From: Datura wrightii
Taxonomy: Eukaryota; Streptophyta; Magnoliopsida; Solanales; Solanaceae
Direction of reading: 5' to 3'
DNA length: 64,000 nt
Assembly: GCA_035772735.1 (NCBI GenBank)
Contig: JASDFA010000002.1
Coordinates: 1,798,001-1,862,000 of the forward strand
The notes under the pieces were generated by a model. It was not told the DNA's origin, ran no database searches, and was given only the letters and a program-made list of their open reading frames with translations. Below are positions 23,556 through 35,084 of the stretch, piece after piece. How positions within the stretch are numbered: position 1 is the stretch's first letter; each line of letters begins with the position of its first letter. The position numbers and the translations under genes were made by a program.

Positions 23556-26500
23556 GGATCATTATTTGTATTAATCCAATTATAATATTATGTTTAATTT
23601 AATTGGATGTAGTTATACAATCATTCATATAATTATGGTACACAAAATTGTGTTTGCCTTGTTTAATTTCACTTAGTGTAATTTTAATTTTTTAAATTGT
23701 AGCTGATTGTCTGTCTTATTTCTTTTAATTACTAATTAATTCCACATATTTAGACAATTAATTATATAGTTATCTTTTAAATGATTTTAACAGAGTAAAT
23801 ATTACTTTACACTACTATCAACATATAGAAGTTAAACTCGTTTGAAATTTCTCTTGCGTGTGGAGTGTTTGATGCAAAAATCAGGTCTTAAGAGAGTTCT
23901 GGAGAGTACAGAGCGAGTTTCTATCAAACATATACAACCTATAAAAAAAAAAACCTCACACTATCAGAATCGTACAAACTAAATACTAAAAATCTTAAAA
24001 ATTTAATATATAGAACTTAAATTTCGAAATATGTCTATTGAGTGACTAATAATATTTTTTTATGGATAACATAATTATGTGCATGCTTTTGTGCCTTAAA
24101 TCTTATCAGTGAAAATCCCTACAATGTGTACTAGTACATTCATTTATCACTTTGTACTTTCATCACAGTATAATAGTGTATCTTATGGACCTATGGTTAT
24201 GTCTTGATACTAAAAATTACTACTTTGGTCACCTATGGTTTGGATTTTGAGAGTCAAAGATGAATTATTATTTTTTTATTTGTAATTTTTTATATTCTTT
24301 TAAATGTAGTTTTAAATTATTAAAAATATTATGATTTATAGCACTCAATTTGACCTAAAAAAGGTAAAGAATAAAAGATAGATATTGTTTAGAAAAGGGT
24401 TGTATGATATTAGCTTGGGATGAATATAACAAGTATTACTTCTTTCGTTTTATTTTATTTTATATAACGATATTTAATTGAGTATGAATTTTTTTTTTAA
24501 AAACTTTTGTCATATATTCAAAATACATTTAAAACTTATACTTTTAAACATGTCGATCATGCGTAAAATATAAAGTTTAGAATTAAAGAAACTCCAAAGT
24601 ATAAATTGGTGCTTCTATATTAGTTAAAAATGGAACCCTAGTTAGGTCTATTTTGGACCATCTGTTTAATTTGAGGTATGGAAAAGGAAACAACAAGGAT
24701 TAAACATTTTTCTGAAAGTGATATCTTTGTTGAGGTTATAATATATGTTCTGTTATATACTTTTTAATTTTCGTCTCAAAATATTTGTCTTATTTTGCTT
24801 ATTGATCGGGAATCAAATTATATAAATTTTAATCACTTTTTTAGATTTAATTTTTTCATCATAATAATATGAGAATAATTGTAACTATAATATTTTTTTT
24901 AAATAGTTTTCGAATATCTAAATTTTAATTTTAAAATTTTAAACTAATCTAATTTAATATATCTTCAAAGATTAATCAAACTGACTCTCGAAAAGAGAAA
25001 TGTAATAAATATTTTAAGACGGAGGAAATAATAATTAAATACTTGTACATGCACAAAATATAATGACAATTCATTTAGCCACCATCTCTACTGCCTTTTG
25101 GATAAATGCTTTGGACTGACTCGTCAGGTTATAATTTTGTACCACCACTTCCTTATATGTCACAATTTTATTTTTTTAAAAGAACTTTTAGAACAGTGAA
25201 TTTATATACATGCAAAGAAAAAGTATGATTGGAGATTTTTGTTATTTCTCCCGTCTCAATCTACGTGACACTATTTAATCATATACAAAACTTGAAAACA
25301 AAAGGAAGGCTTTTAATACTGAGCAAGGAAAAATGAAATCAATCATTTGTTAATTTTTATGAACTTTTATATATAAATTTATGCTATGTGTTGAAAATAC
25401 TGAATTCGGATGAATTTGATACCGATATCCAGACAAGTGAATGCAGAAAAATAGAGGGACAACAAAGAGGAAACATGAAATGCATGTACAAAAGATGATA
25501 AAAGACTTTAAAAGAGAGAGTGTTTTATTAGGACCACAAAACAAAACCATGTGGAGAAACAAAAGTGGAATTTTAGAAAGTCTCAAAGAGTGTCCCATGC
25601 TAAAGGTGTCAGTGCAATCAAATGTCAATTTTTTCCTTTTTTTTTCTTCACTTTTTTGTAATTTAGCCATAAATACTTATGGACCATTGTTATTTCTTAT
25701 AATAAATAATACTAATTTTTGTTGCATAAACCTAGTAATATATGATGGATAACTCAAATTTGTCTTAGCTTTCGATCCATCTTTGTCTAGTCAGCTCATA
25801 ATAAAATATCGAATCAATGGCAAGGCTAACACAACTGACTTGATTGAGGAAGAGGAAACCCCAACAATCGACAAAGCACTCCTGCCCTTGAAAGTGAAGA
25901 CTGAGGGAATTCGAGCCCTAAAAATGAAATTATCGTTAGTAAAGAGCGCTTTAACCCCAACCCCTGCAGTGGAATTTTTCCGTGCGAATCTGAACTAATC
26001 AGATCTCAAAGCAAATATCAGATATCAGATGAAAAAAAAAGACCAAAGAATCGCTAGATTGTCCAAAATAGACCTATAGAGGAGGTTGGTGCTCCCTAAG
26101 TTGCTCACCCTATGCGTTGATCGACTATGAGGCGGAGAAGGGTGAGCGAGAATCGGTAGAAAACCCGAACATCTTAAACAACCTCTGCGTAGTCCATTCT
26201 TTAAGGTTGAGAATTACAATAATCATGTTGGTTTCTCTATGTCTTTTTGTCTCTCTTTTTTAGACTCTTTTTGCGTGTGATGAATTTCACGTTAAAGACT
26301 GTCTAATTCATGCACATGCACTGATATTTTCAGGTTGAACTTAGCTCTTAACTTAAAAGATTATATATTACACTCTTCATCCATTTTTACTTGTTTCTAT
26401 TTGACCTAGCACACCTCTTAAAAAATAATAAATTTATTTTATCATTTTTAAAATATAATCAATTTAATATTTTTGAGAAATATATTAGAAAATAACTGCA
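23556..26500. other. Intergenic between the zinc-finger genes, proximal part
   Basis: AT-rich, with no supported gene. It contains several blocks repeated after gene B (see duplication unit A) and a Stowaway-like element at about 24.77-25.03 kb. A short GC-richer stretch at about 25.8-26.2 kb holds an open frame with no recognisable product. Confidence 0.5.
24766..25028. mobile_element. Stowaway-like MITE (degenerate)
   Basis: The left end includes TTCGTCTCAAAATATTTGTC. The right end, read in reverse, begins TTCCTCCGTCTTAAAATATT. The inverted ends match the common plant Stowaway consensus (CTCCCTCCGTYYCAAAAT). The target site was not resolved. Confidence 0.55.
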
Positions 26501-26517
26501 ATTAATGAAAACAGATA

Positions 26518-26945
26518 ATGTTTGTAGCATTGATAGTCCAACTAGGGTTAGTCTCTTATAACTTAGTTTATTGTTGTCTTTGTTATTATACTTGTATAAA
26601 TGTAGGACTCTAAGTTAGACATTATATATATTCACATGTGTACATCACATATTGATACATTGAGAAAGGGGCTTTACGTGGGTATCAAAGTCAGATCCAA
26701 TCCATGAGCCCCTAGGGTTTTGGACAATTGCAGAGGTGAAAAATCTTCGATTCATGAATGTGCACGCATTAGGCCGAACAGTAAAATTTTGGATAAAAAA
26801 TATTCGAATCTGGGCTTGAGGGGAAGGGAGAGTAGTGATGAATGGAAAGACCCTTGGCCTACTTATAAGGCTTGATAATATCCTCCTTCCCTTTGGTTAC
26901 CTTTGAAGTGTGAGTTAAAGCTTAAGATCTAATTTGACAGTTAAT
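26518..26945 (+). mobile_element. Copia-type LTR relic with leader
   Basis: An LTR-like stretch (about 26518-26660, starting TGTTTGTAGC) is followed by GGGTATCAAAGTCAGATCC, which resembles the initiator-Met-tRNA primer site TGGTATCAGAGC. A leader rich in CCC-CTAGGG and GCAGAGGTG motifs follows. No gag or pol frame follows. The call is from pattern recognition only. Confidence 0.45.
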
Positions 26946-27209
26946 TATAAGGCTAAATTAGGAATTAAGTGATAAATTATTTTCTTATTTTTTTAACTCG
27001 ATAAATAAAAATGAATATTTATTTTTATCATAGTGCACAAATAAAAGTGGACAGAGAGGGTAGTGTTTAATACTCTCTGCGCTCACTTTTACCTGTCTAG
27101 TATTTTAAAAATAGATTTTTCATTTTTACTTGTCACTTTTAACATATCAAGAAAAGACAATTATTTTCTTTCTTATTTTGTCCTCAACATTTTCCCAATA
27201 CCTAAGACT

Positions 27210-27789
27210 ATATGTGCTCCGTCCGTTCCTTTTTAGTTGTTAGATATACTAAAAATAATTGTATCAAAATAGTAATTGCTAATTTCAAAATTCAAAAAAT
27301 AATTGACCATTTTTTTCTAACTCTAATTTCGGATTACTCCTACTTCAATTAAGGATGACTGTAAAAATGTTTTCAATATTCTTTAAATTATTGTCAAAAT
27401 GTCCAATGTCATCTCAGCTAACATCTTTAAGACAACATTTTGCAAGCGTTCAGTCTCAATAGTTTCAACATTTTGATATGCGGTTTAGGATTTTAAAATA
27501 TAAAATTGATTCATAAATTTATATTTTAATTACTCTTTCCGTTTTTTTAGTTGATAGGATAATATTCACATATCAATTAAGAAACAATTAATAGAAATTA
27601 CAATTTAACTAATATAACTCTATTAATTGATAGGTACTTCTTGAAAACGTACCATAATCATTCTTTTCACATTCTAAAGTGATTTAAGTACTAAGTGTAA
27701 AGTTGAAAAAAGGTGGTTAATTATTTCTCGAATTTTGAAACTAACAACTATATATTTTAGTAAATCTAGCAACTAAAAAAGAACGGTAT
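27210..27789. mobile_element. MITE-like element holding a fragment of the unidentified segment
   Basis: Opposed ends match: CGTTCCTTTTTAGTTGTTAG near 27224, and near 27770 a stretch whose reverse reads CGTTCTTTTTTAGTTGCTAG. Inside, 27332-27455 is a diverged copy of the right part of the segment at 38981-39625. A second TTTCCGTTTTTTTAGTTGAT end near 27537 suggests nesting. Confidence 0.45.
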
Positions 27790-28029
27790 ATAAAAAAAGC
27801 AATTATTTTAAATTTTTCAAAAAACAAACAAAAAAAAAAACTCAGGTTCAATATGAAGAGATTATTTGCATCACGTGAAAGGATTAAACAAAATCACAAA
27901 AATAGATGTAAGGTCAGCACATATGAAGTCTAAAAAGGGAATAGGATATACGTAAACTTTATTCCTACCTTCGTATTATTTATAATGTTGTTATTCTTTT
28001 GCTTGTATACTTCTCCATTTCTACCTTTA

Positions 28030-28340
28030 TATATAACTTGAAAGGGTATCAAGGTAACCATGTTCAGAAATGCATAAAAAGGTATCATTAAGACTTCATT
28101 TATCATTAATAACTCTTGTTTATTTTTATCATACTAAAACTTTCTTTCATATAAAACTAAGATATATATATTTATTTCAATCAAACAATTGTACTTGCCA
28201 AATTTTCAGATAGAAGCTCCTTAACAAAGTTGGTAGATGATTTTGGAAAAGGGAGGACATGAGTCAGAACCCTTAGGAGATCTTGATTTTATTTTCATCA
28301 ATAGATTCAGCATAAATTATACTTTGATTGTTAGAAGTAG
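28030..28340. repeat. Repeat shared with 42905-43140
   Basis: The two stretches share a long series of matching blocks, such as GATAGAAGCTCCTTAACA and CATACTAAAACTTTCTTTCA. The second copy is inside the last intron of the six-exon gene. No ORF is seen in either. Confidence 0.75.
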
Positions 28341-29417
28341 AATTGTCAATATGGATCGATCCAGTTTATTTGTGCCTATAGCTCACACAAGCTTTGAAAT
28401 TTGACAGATCGGGTTGGATTGGCCCATCACGTCGACAAGTATTAAAATGGTCAGCCTAGTCCAATACGTAGGTAGTGGGCTGGACCGTGCTGGCTCGCGT
28501 TTGTTAAATTTGCGTAACTGGTAAAGTTGCTATCATGTGACTAGGAGACACGAGTCAGAGCCGTAGAAACTAGAAACAGCCTCTTGCCGAAATGCAGGAC
28601 AAGACTACCAATAAACTCTTATGGTCCGACCTTTTTACGAACCCCGCATATAGCGAAGATTTAGTGCACCGAACCGGCTCTTTCTAATCTAAAAATGCGA
28701 ACATAGACTAATTATCTACAAGACAACATTACAAAATATTGTTAATCAAGTCTCAAACTATAATTAAGTTATATCAATAATACCTATTAAGTACGAATTG
28801 TCCAATGCTTTCAATCTATGTTACTCGTGCTCTCAGAAAATGTTGTCTCATCTGAGTCGGGTTTTTTAAAAATACATTACTTTTGAAGAATCCGTCACTC
28901 ACCCAATGACATTTTTAAAGAGTTCGAGCATTAAAGCTTTCAATTATTAGTATAATGCCAATTATATAGGAAATTTTCGTATTGGATTGTTGGTTTTAAC
29001 AAAATTTTAGGTGCATATGGAGTCTCCTATTATTTTATTGGTCTAAGTACAAGTTTGATGATTTATTAATTTAAATTTAGCTTCAAGTAAAGATTTGACT
29101 GTAGCTTTGATTAGAAATTAATATTTACAAATTTTATAAATATAATAAGACTTCGTATTTATATTTCCTACTTTAGTATTTAGACTTTGCAATATGAATT
29201 TATATATGATGGGTTATATAGTATTTGAGTTTGGCTCCTCTGGTCATTCTTAGTACTCTAATTAGTTTTATTTGTACATATTTTTAATTAAATATTTCTT
29301 ATTCGGCTTATGAGCTGACCCAATCCAACCTCGCTCAAGCCTCACGAGCTATCAGACTTGGCCGGACTAAAAAGCCTCATTTCAGTCGGGATTGTTCCTT
29401 AAAGTGATCTCCCCTCA

Positions 29418-29470
29418 GGATCACGTGAGTTTAGATCTTCATTTGTAATTAGGGTGGTGTAATCTTAATT
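29418..29470 (+). pseudogene. 3' tail of a third zinc-finger paralogue
   Basis: The stretch reads DHVSLDLHL then stop (TAA at 29446-29448), followed by a short 3' UTR match. It is nearly the last eleven codons plus UTR of gene B: from 29418 the DNA matches 33988 onward with two substitutions before the stop. It shares the Ser codon context (GTGAGTTTA) with gene A, but the LDLHL codons and the GGTGGTGTAATCTTAAT UTR with gene B. Nothing upstream of 29418 resembles a zinc-finger exon, so this is a truncated relic between the two live genes. Confidence 0.75.
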
Positions 29471-31118
29471 ATAAATACTTAATTTATCTTCCAGACTTAA
29501 GCTAAGTCTGCATTAATACATATAAAAGAGTTTATCTTCATGGCTTAAAGCATTTCATATTTACACTGGAGAGTTGTAGTTACTCCAAAGGGGTGCAATA
29601 TAGACAACCGACTCTAACCGCTTCCACGATTTGAATCCGTGACTTATAAATCACAAAAAGACAATTTTATCTTTATTCCAAGACTCCCGTTCAAAAGATT
29701 GAAATAAAAGAGAGTAAATATAATTAGTTAAGTAGTTTAAATAGTGGAAGAGCTCTCATAATTATTTTTTCCTACCAAGAAATAAAGCATTGAAGCACCA
29801 CATCCTCTCTGAATCTAAGGAAAATGATATTTCGACGGCTTCATTTATTTTTAAAAAAAATATCTTTAAAGATTCTCAATGAATATTTATTGAAATCTTA
29901 ATAAAATCAGATGACCTGGTCGGGAAAAAAAATGCAACAGTTTGAAGTAATTAATATTTTCCATATTCAGGGATCAACATGATCAATATAAATGAAAACA
30001 CCTAAATTGGGGATTCAAAAAGAAAAAAAAAAAGTCTTCAGTTGCATATCCAGAATATAATTTACGTATTTATAAAAATCAATAGCTTCTATTCATACTT
30101 AATAGCGTAGTTCGAATATAATTTACATATTCATAAAAATCAATAATTTTTATTAATATCCGATATATATCATAGAAAATCTTTTCCTTGATGATGCCCT
30201 CGACATCTTCAAATCCTGAATTTATTTCTTCACTGAAGTCTATGAGAATTGAAGAAAGAGGACCCCTAGCAAGTAAAGTCCATATTAATTTTTGCTAGTT
30301 GAAGATAGTGCAAATTAAGAAATGATCTTCTCAAGATGCAACGGTGATCCTTTTAATTATTAATTTGTTGGTAGTTGTCTGGACTATGACATTTGGTCTT
30401 CATGCAACTTAGTGACATGAATATCAGTAATACTAACCGTTAATAAAAAGTTTAAAAAATTACTTATATAGCAAATCAAAACAGAGGGTTGAGATTATGC
30501 TCTTCGTAATTTTGTAATTTCTGATTTATTGATATAAATATTAAGTCATCATAGTGAGGAATCGAAAAAGATAATCATAATTTAATTTTATAAATTCTTT
30601 TTATAAAATGTATTTTTCTATTATTTTTCTCATTTTAATTATATTTTTTAATTTATTTTTTTCTTTTCTTTTTTCTTTCTTCTTTCTTCTTTATATACCT
30701 GTTGTCAATACCCCTATTTTTTCATCCCCACACCTCACCTCCACTTCTAATGCCACCATTTTTGTCGTAAATCCTCCCACTTTTTACTATTATTGCTCTA
30801 ATTCTCTTCAACTCCAAACTCTTATCTAAAAAATTTCTTTACATTTCAAACAAATTTGTAAAACCCATTAGATTTCAAGATCAATTAGGAGTCATTATTT
30901 AATTTTTATTATCAAAAGTAAGAAAGAGAAAACAATTTAAAAAGTGAAAAAAAAAAAGAAAAAATAAAAAGAAACATCAAAAACGAAAAAAAAGATATTT
31001 TAAATTAAATTAACACATGTCAAGTCAGGATTCGTGCGTGAGTAACATTTACTTTTTAAAAATTAGGATTGGTCCAAAAAGGAGGTAATAATACCAGTTT
31101 AAACTTATTCGGGAGGGA

Positions 31119-31131
31119 GGGGGGGGGGGGG
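31119..31131 (+). repeat. G13 homopolymer in a G-rich tract
   Basis: A run of 13 G within GGGAGG-rich DNA at 31111-31136, unusual in this AT-rich window. The following GATAATAAGACCCCCG resembles the inner right end of the MULE-like element at 10.04 kb. Confidence 0.85.
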
Positions 31132-32995
31132 AGGAGATAATAAGACCCCCGCAAAGTTCAAGTGTCTTTTTCAAATAAAGGTCTTAGTTCAGAGAGCGAA
31201 CGATTTATTCTCATTGAAGGATGAACATAAACTCTGAACTAAATTAATTTGTTACAAATGGTAAATGTGTTCCTTTCTGGTAGGGGAACTCCTTCCCCTT
31301 TTAAATTTAATTGGCCTACATGACGTGAATCTAAATTAATAGGGTTGATGGATATCAAATACTGAATGGGTATTAATAATTGACATATGATTTTATGAAG
31401 AGGGCTCCACTTCCATTAAGATGATGTTATCGAGACTGAATATAGATTAAGGACTAACAGATTTATTTGGACTAAATAATTTCGACTCGGACCCCATTTA
31501 TATAATAAAAAATTCACTAAATAAATACAAATAGTAAAGTTCGAACCTAGTAATATTCAAACACGTAATATTCAAATCTCAAATCCGCTGCTACTATACC
31601 ACATAAAATGAAGCTCATATTATAACAGCGACTAGTGAAGATTGCAAAAGAGTTTTAGGAATTAAGGAGGAACATTATGATTTGCAAGTACTATAAAATG
31701 ACCATATAATATATACTTAAACTAAATAATTAATAAATATACAGGATGGTTCTAAATAATAAATAAATAGATATACTAAAATTTCTAATTTAATAAATTA
31801 AATAAGTTGCGATAAAATCTTGCACCCAAATAATAAAATTTAAATTTTAACTCCGCATCAATTTTATTATATGTGAAGTACATCAAATTACACCTAATAT
31901 GTGAAGTTGCATAATCGTTGTTTTTCTATGCAGTTAACTTGTATTCGAAAGCGAATATAGAATTTAATTTATGAATTTATTCGAATTTAATAAATTTAAT
32001 TCAAAATTTATATAAATATTAAAAAGTCAACAAATAAGTAGATATAATAATTACCTTTTAAATTTAATAAATTATAATAAAATCTTATATTAAAATTATA
32101 AAAATTTAAATTTTAAATCTGTATTTCATCAAATTTCATCTAATAACAGAACTAGTCAAGAATGTCATGTTTATATATATTATTAGACTTATTGGTTGAA
32201 TTGCCTTTTTTTTTTCTTGTCTCTTTCTTTAATTTTTATATTAATTTCCCATCTCACCAATTGATTGGATCGTAGTTGTTAACCATTTAAGAGTGATTAA
32301 TAATTAATATGTATCCTCTAGTAGCTGTTATAATTACTGGTATTAACATTTATAGGACCCCTTTTTGAATGATATCCACAAATTGCCTACAGAAATAAAA
32401 TATTAAATAAAAATTAAATAATCAACTTCGATTAATTTAAACCAATAATTACTTGGCCAAATATAATTTTTGGTGAATCCGACATAATATGTTTTTTTTT
32501 TATTTACTAGGTTTAATATTCCATGCCAAAGAGAATATTAAAGAAAGAAAAACAATCACGTGCCAAGTTCAAATCTCAATTAAAAAATAAAATAAAAAAG
32601 TAGTAGATAATTTATCTAAGACCTAATGAATAGAAAGTAGAAAATGACATACTCAATATATTAATTGAGGTGTGTAAATAGATTTCAGGTAAAGACGAAG
32701 AATGTAAAATGTTAGTTAAAAAAGATTCATTCGAATTCGATAATTTTAATTTAAGCATTGTATATATAATTTATTAAATAGATAAAAATAATTTATTTCA
32801 AATTTGTTAAATTAAAATAGGTGAAATTATATAAAGTTAAATTATGTCACGTAAATTAAAATAGGTGAAATTAGGTTACTAGCTAATCCATAATTATTTT
32901 ATAGGTGATTTGAGAGTGGAAAGTTTTTTTACATTGTTAACTTCCTTCATTGGTCCCATGCATGCATCATGCCAATTCAACTCTCCACAAACCCT

Positions 32996-33005
32996 AATAT
33001 AAAAC
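32996..33005 (+). promoter_or_regulatory. Probable TATA box of zinc-finger gene B
   Basis: AATATAAAAC lies about 115 bp before the ATG at 33119. A CATGCATGC (RY-type) motif is just upstream near 32958; it is absent from the matching place in gene A. Confidence 0.45.
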
Positions 33006-33118
33006 AACAAATTCTTCAACTTCTCCCTTAGCATTTTCTTCTTTATTCCAAATACCTCTCACTTCCTCATTCTTTAGAGAAAAACACACAAACAAAAAAA
33101 AAGAAACAATCAAAATCC

Positions 33119-34020
33119 ATGGAGAAGATTGAAAGAGAAGCTCCTCTTGATTTCATGAATGTGGAGTCCTTCTCTCAACTTCCATTTATCCGACCCGTTA
33201 AAGAAAAGCCCATTAGGCTTTTCGGTAAAGAATTTGGTGGTGGTGATAGTACTACTAACACTATGACCACCACCAACATGTCTGAGTCCATCAACAGTGA
33301 CCCTTTTCAAGACGAGCCTGAAACAAATACTGGAAACTGTACTATAAATAAAGAAAGTCGTATCAGCAAGAATGATGAAATTAGGAGGACATATGAATGT
33401 CATTATTGTTTTAGGAACTTCCCAACTTCTCAAGCTTTAGGAGGACATCAAAATGCACATAAGAAAGAACGCCAAAGTGCCAAACGACCTCATCTTCACG
33501 CTTCAATCGTGCATGGTAAAATAAAAATTTATACGTACATATATTTGGTAGGGTGGAAAATAGTTTTTGAAAACAAGAGCGAGTTCATCTTCACTCTTCA
33601 TCGTGTATTCTGTTACTTTAAATACAATGTTTATTTTGATTGACAGGAACGAACATTTATGGGATAACGAATCGTCATGGCCTTGGTGAAGCTACAAGAA
33701 GAAGTCGTCATCATCATCATTCAACATGGACGACCAACATTATTAGTACTCCTCAGCCTAATAGGTTTTATGGGAATGGCTATAATGTTAATGTTATTAG
33801 TCCTATAAATGGAAGTCCATTGGCATTTTGGCAGATTCCTCCTCCAGCAACTCATCAGAATAATTGTTCATCTTCTTGTTCTAACTTAGTTTTTGCTAAT
33901 GATGATTTGATTAGGACTTCTCAAATGGTGAAAGTAAGCTCTAATTGTGAGAGCCAATTTGGATTTGAACCAAATGGAGAAGTTCAAGATGATCATGTGA
34001 ATTTAGATCTTCATTTGTAA
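33119..34020 (+). CDS. Single C2H2 zinc-finger protein with EAR motif, copy B (Hair/ZFP8-like)
   Basis: Two exons, 33119-33515 and 33647-34020, phase-1 junction across a 131-bp intron; 256 residues. The finger ligands are C94, C97, H110 and H114, with QALGGH intact; the tail is LDLHL. It differs from copy A by a 9-bp loss in the Gly run, a T8A change, a remodelled linker before the finger (about 59-90) and an extra His run after the intron. The first roughly 190 coding bases are almost identical to copy A, while the rest is clearly more diverged. The intron position and splice sites are the same in both. The role is inferred as for copy A: nuclear repressor-type regulator of trichome or epidermal fate. 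The two may act redundantly or as partners. Confidence 0.92.
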
Positions 34021-34451
34021 TTAATTAGGTTGGTGTAATCTTAATACTTTATTTCTTTCGAGACAAAAATGTGTACTTTCTTTTATGAGAAGTTGTGCTA
34101 ATTTAAATTATGTTACATTGCAAGTGTGTTTTTATTGTTGAATTTAACTTATTTACACCGACAGTCTCAAGAATTTTTTCCGATTATTAGTGTTACCATT
34201 TAATTAGTTGTAGTAGATTAGTAACTTATTTTTAAGTTACTACGAATTAATTCCATTTATTTATCAATTACTTTTATTGTTATCTTTTACGTAATATACT
34301 ACGATAAAAATATTTTGACAAAGTCGATATACAGAAGTTAAACTCTACCTATGCTATAACACTTATCTCACATATGCGCGCGCATTATAATATATATAAG
34401 ATTTATTATATTTTTGTAAATATTTTATTTATAAATAAACTTAATTATATT

Positions 34452-34710
34452 TTTCCTCCGTTTCAAAATAGTTGTCATGTTTTGCTTTTTGAAAGTTAAT
34501 TTGACTAATTTTCAAAGCTAAATTAGATTAAATTAATTTGATTTTTTAAAAATTAAAATTTAGATATTCAATAACTATATGAAAAGTACTATAAATTGTA
34601 ACTTTTCTTATATCCATATGGTTTACATCTTAAAATATTGATTAAAGTTCGTATATTTTGACTCTCAAAAAGAAAATTATGACAAATATTCTGAAATAAA
34701 GGAAATAGTA
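34452..34710. mobile_element. Stowaway-like MITE after gene B
   Basis: The left end CCTCCGTTTCAAAATAGTTG pairs with the right end, whose reverse reads TTCCTTTATTTCAGAATATT. The right-end segment is repeated at about 34737-34790 (AAAGAAAATTATGACAAACA), giving a partial tandem copy. Confidence 0.55.
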
Positions 34711-35084
34711 ACTTATATAAACTTTAAATCCTAAAATAATCAAAAGAAAATTATGACAAACATTCTGAAACGAATAAAAATAGTAACCTATAAACTTTAA
34801 ATTTTGAATTCATTCGCACCGAGTGAGTGGCCAACATGATTGCGTGTGCATGCTTTTGTGCCTTACATTTTATTAGAGAAAGTCCCTACATTACTATAAA
34901 TAGAGATACAGCCTATATACGTGGTGTGTATGTGGGCATGCATTAAAATTATGAAGTTATATCATGGCAACTACTAGTATAATTAATACAGTTAAGATTT
35001 TATTTTCTCTCTCTCTATCAACGTCGTGCTACTGTCTTTCGTCTTTATTTAGATATTTCGAATTTTATAGTTGAATTATTGTGT

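Larger units (their letters stand above)
19340..28330. repeat. Segmental tandem duplication, unit A
   Basis: First copy of a large duplication holding the first zinc-finger gene. Matching blocks in order (A to B): 19.34-19.76 to 29.59-29.98; 20.40-20.86 to 31.20-31.70; 21.28-21.62 to 31.92-32.30; 22.35-23.56 to 32.97-34.02; 24.08-24.12 to 34.85-34.89; 24.13-24.21 to 37.05-37.14; 24.63-24.73 to 37.69-37.80; 25.04-25.12 to 38.22-38.31. A further match, 28.04-28.33 to 42.91-43.14, may be part of it or a separate dispersed repeat. Limits are approximate because they were read by eye. Confidence 0.75.

Noticed and set aside
25783..25998. 71-codon open frame in a GC-richer patch between the zinc-finger genes
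   Set aside because: Starts without a standard ATG context and matches no family; insufficient to call a gene.
22509..33433. Antisense ORFs opposite both zinc-finger first exons (22509-22844 and 33110-33433)
   Set aside because: Their resemblance to each other follows from conservation of the true coding strand.
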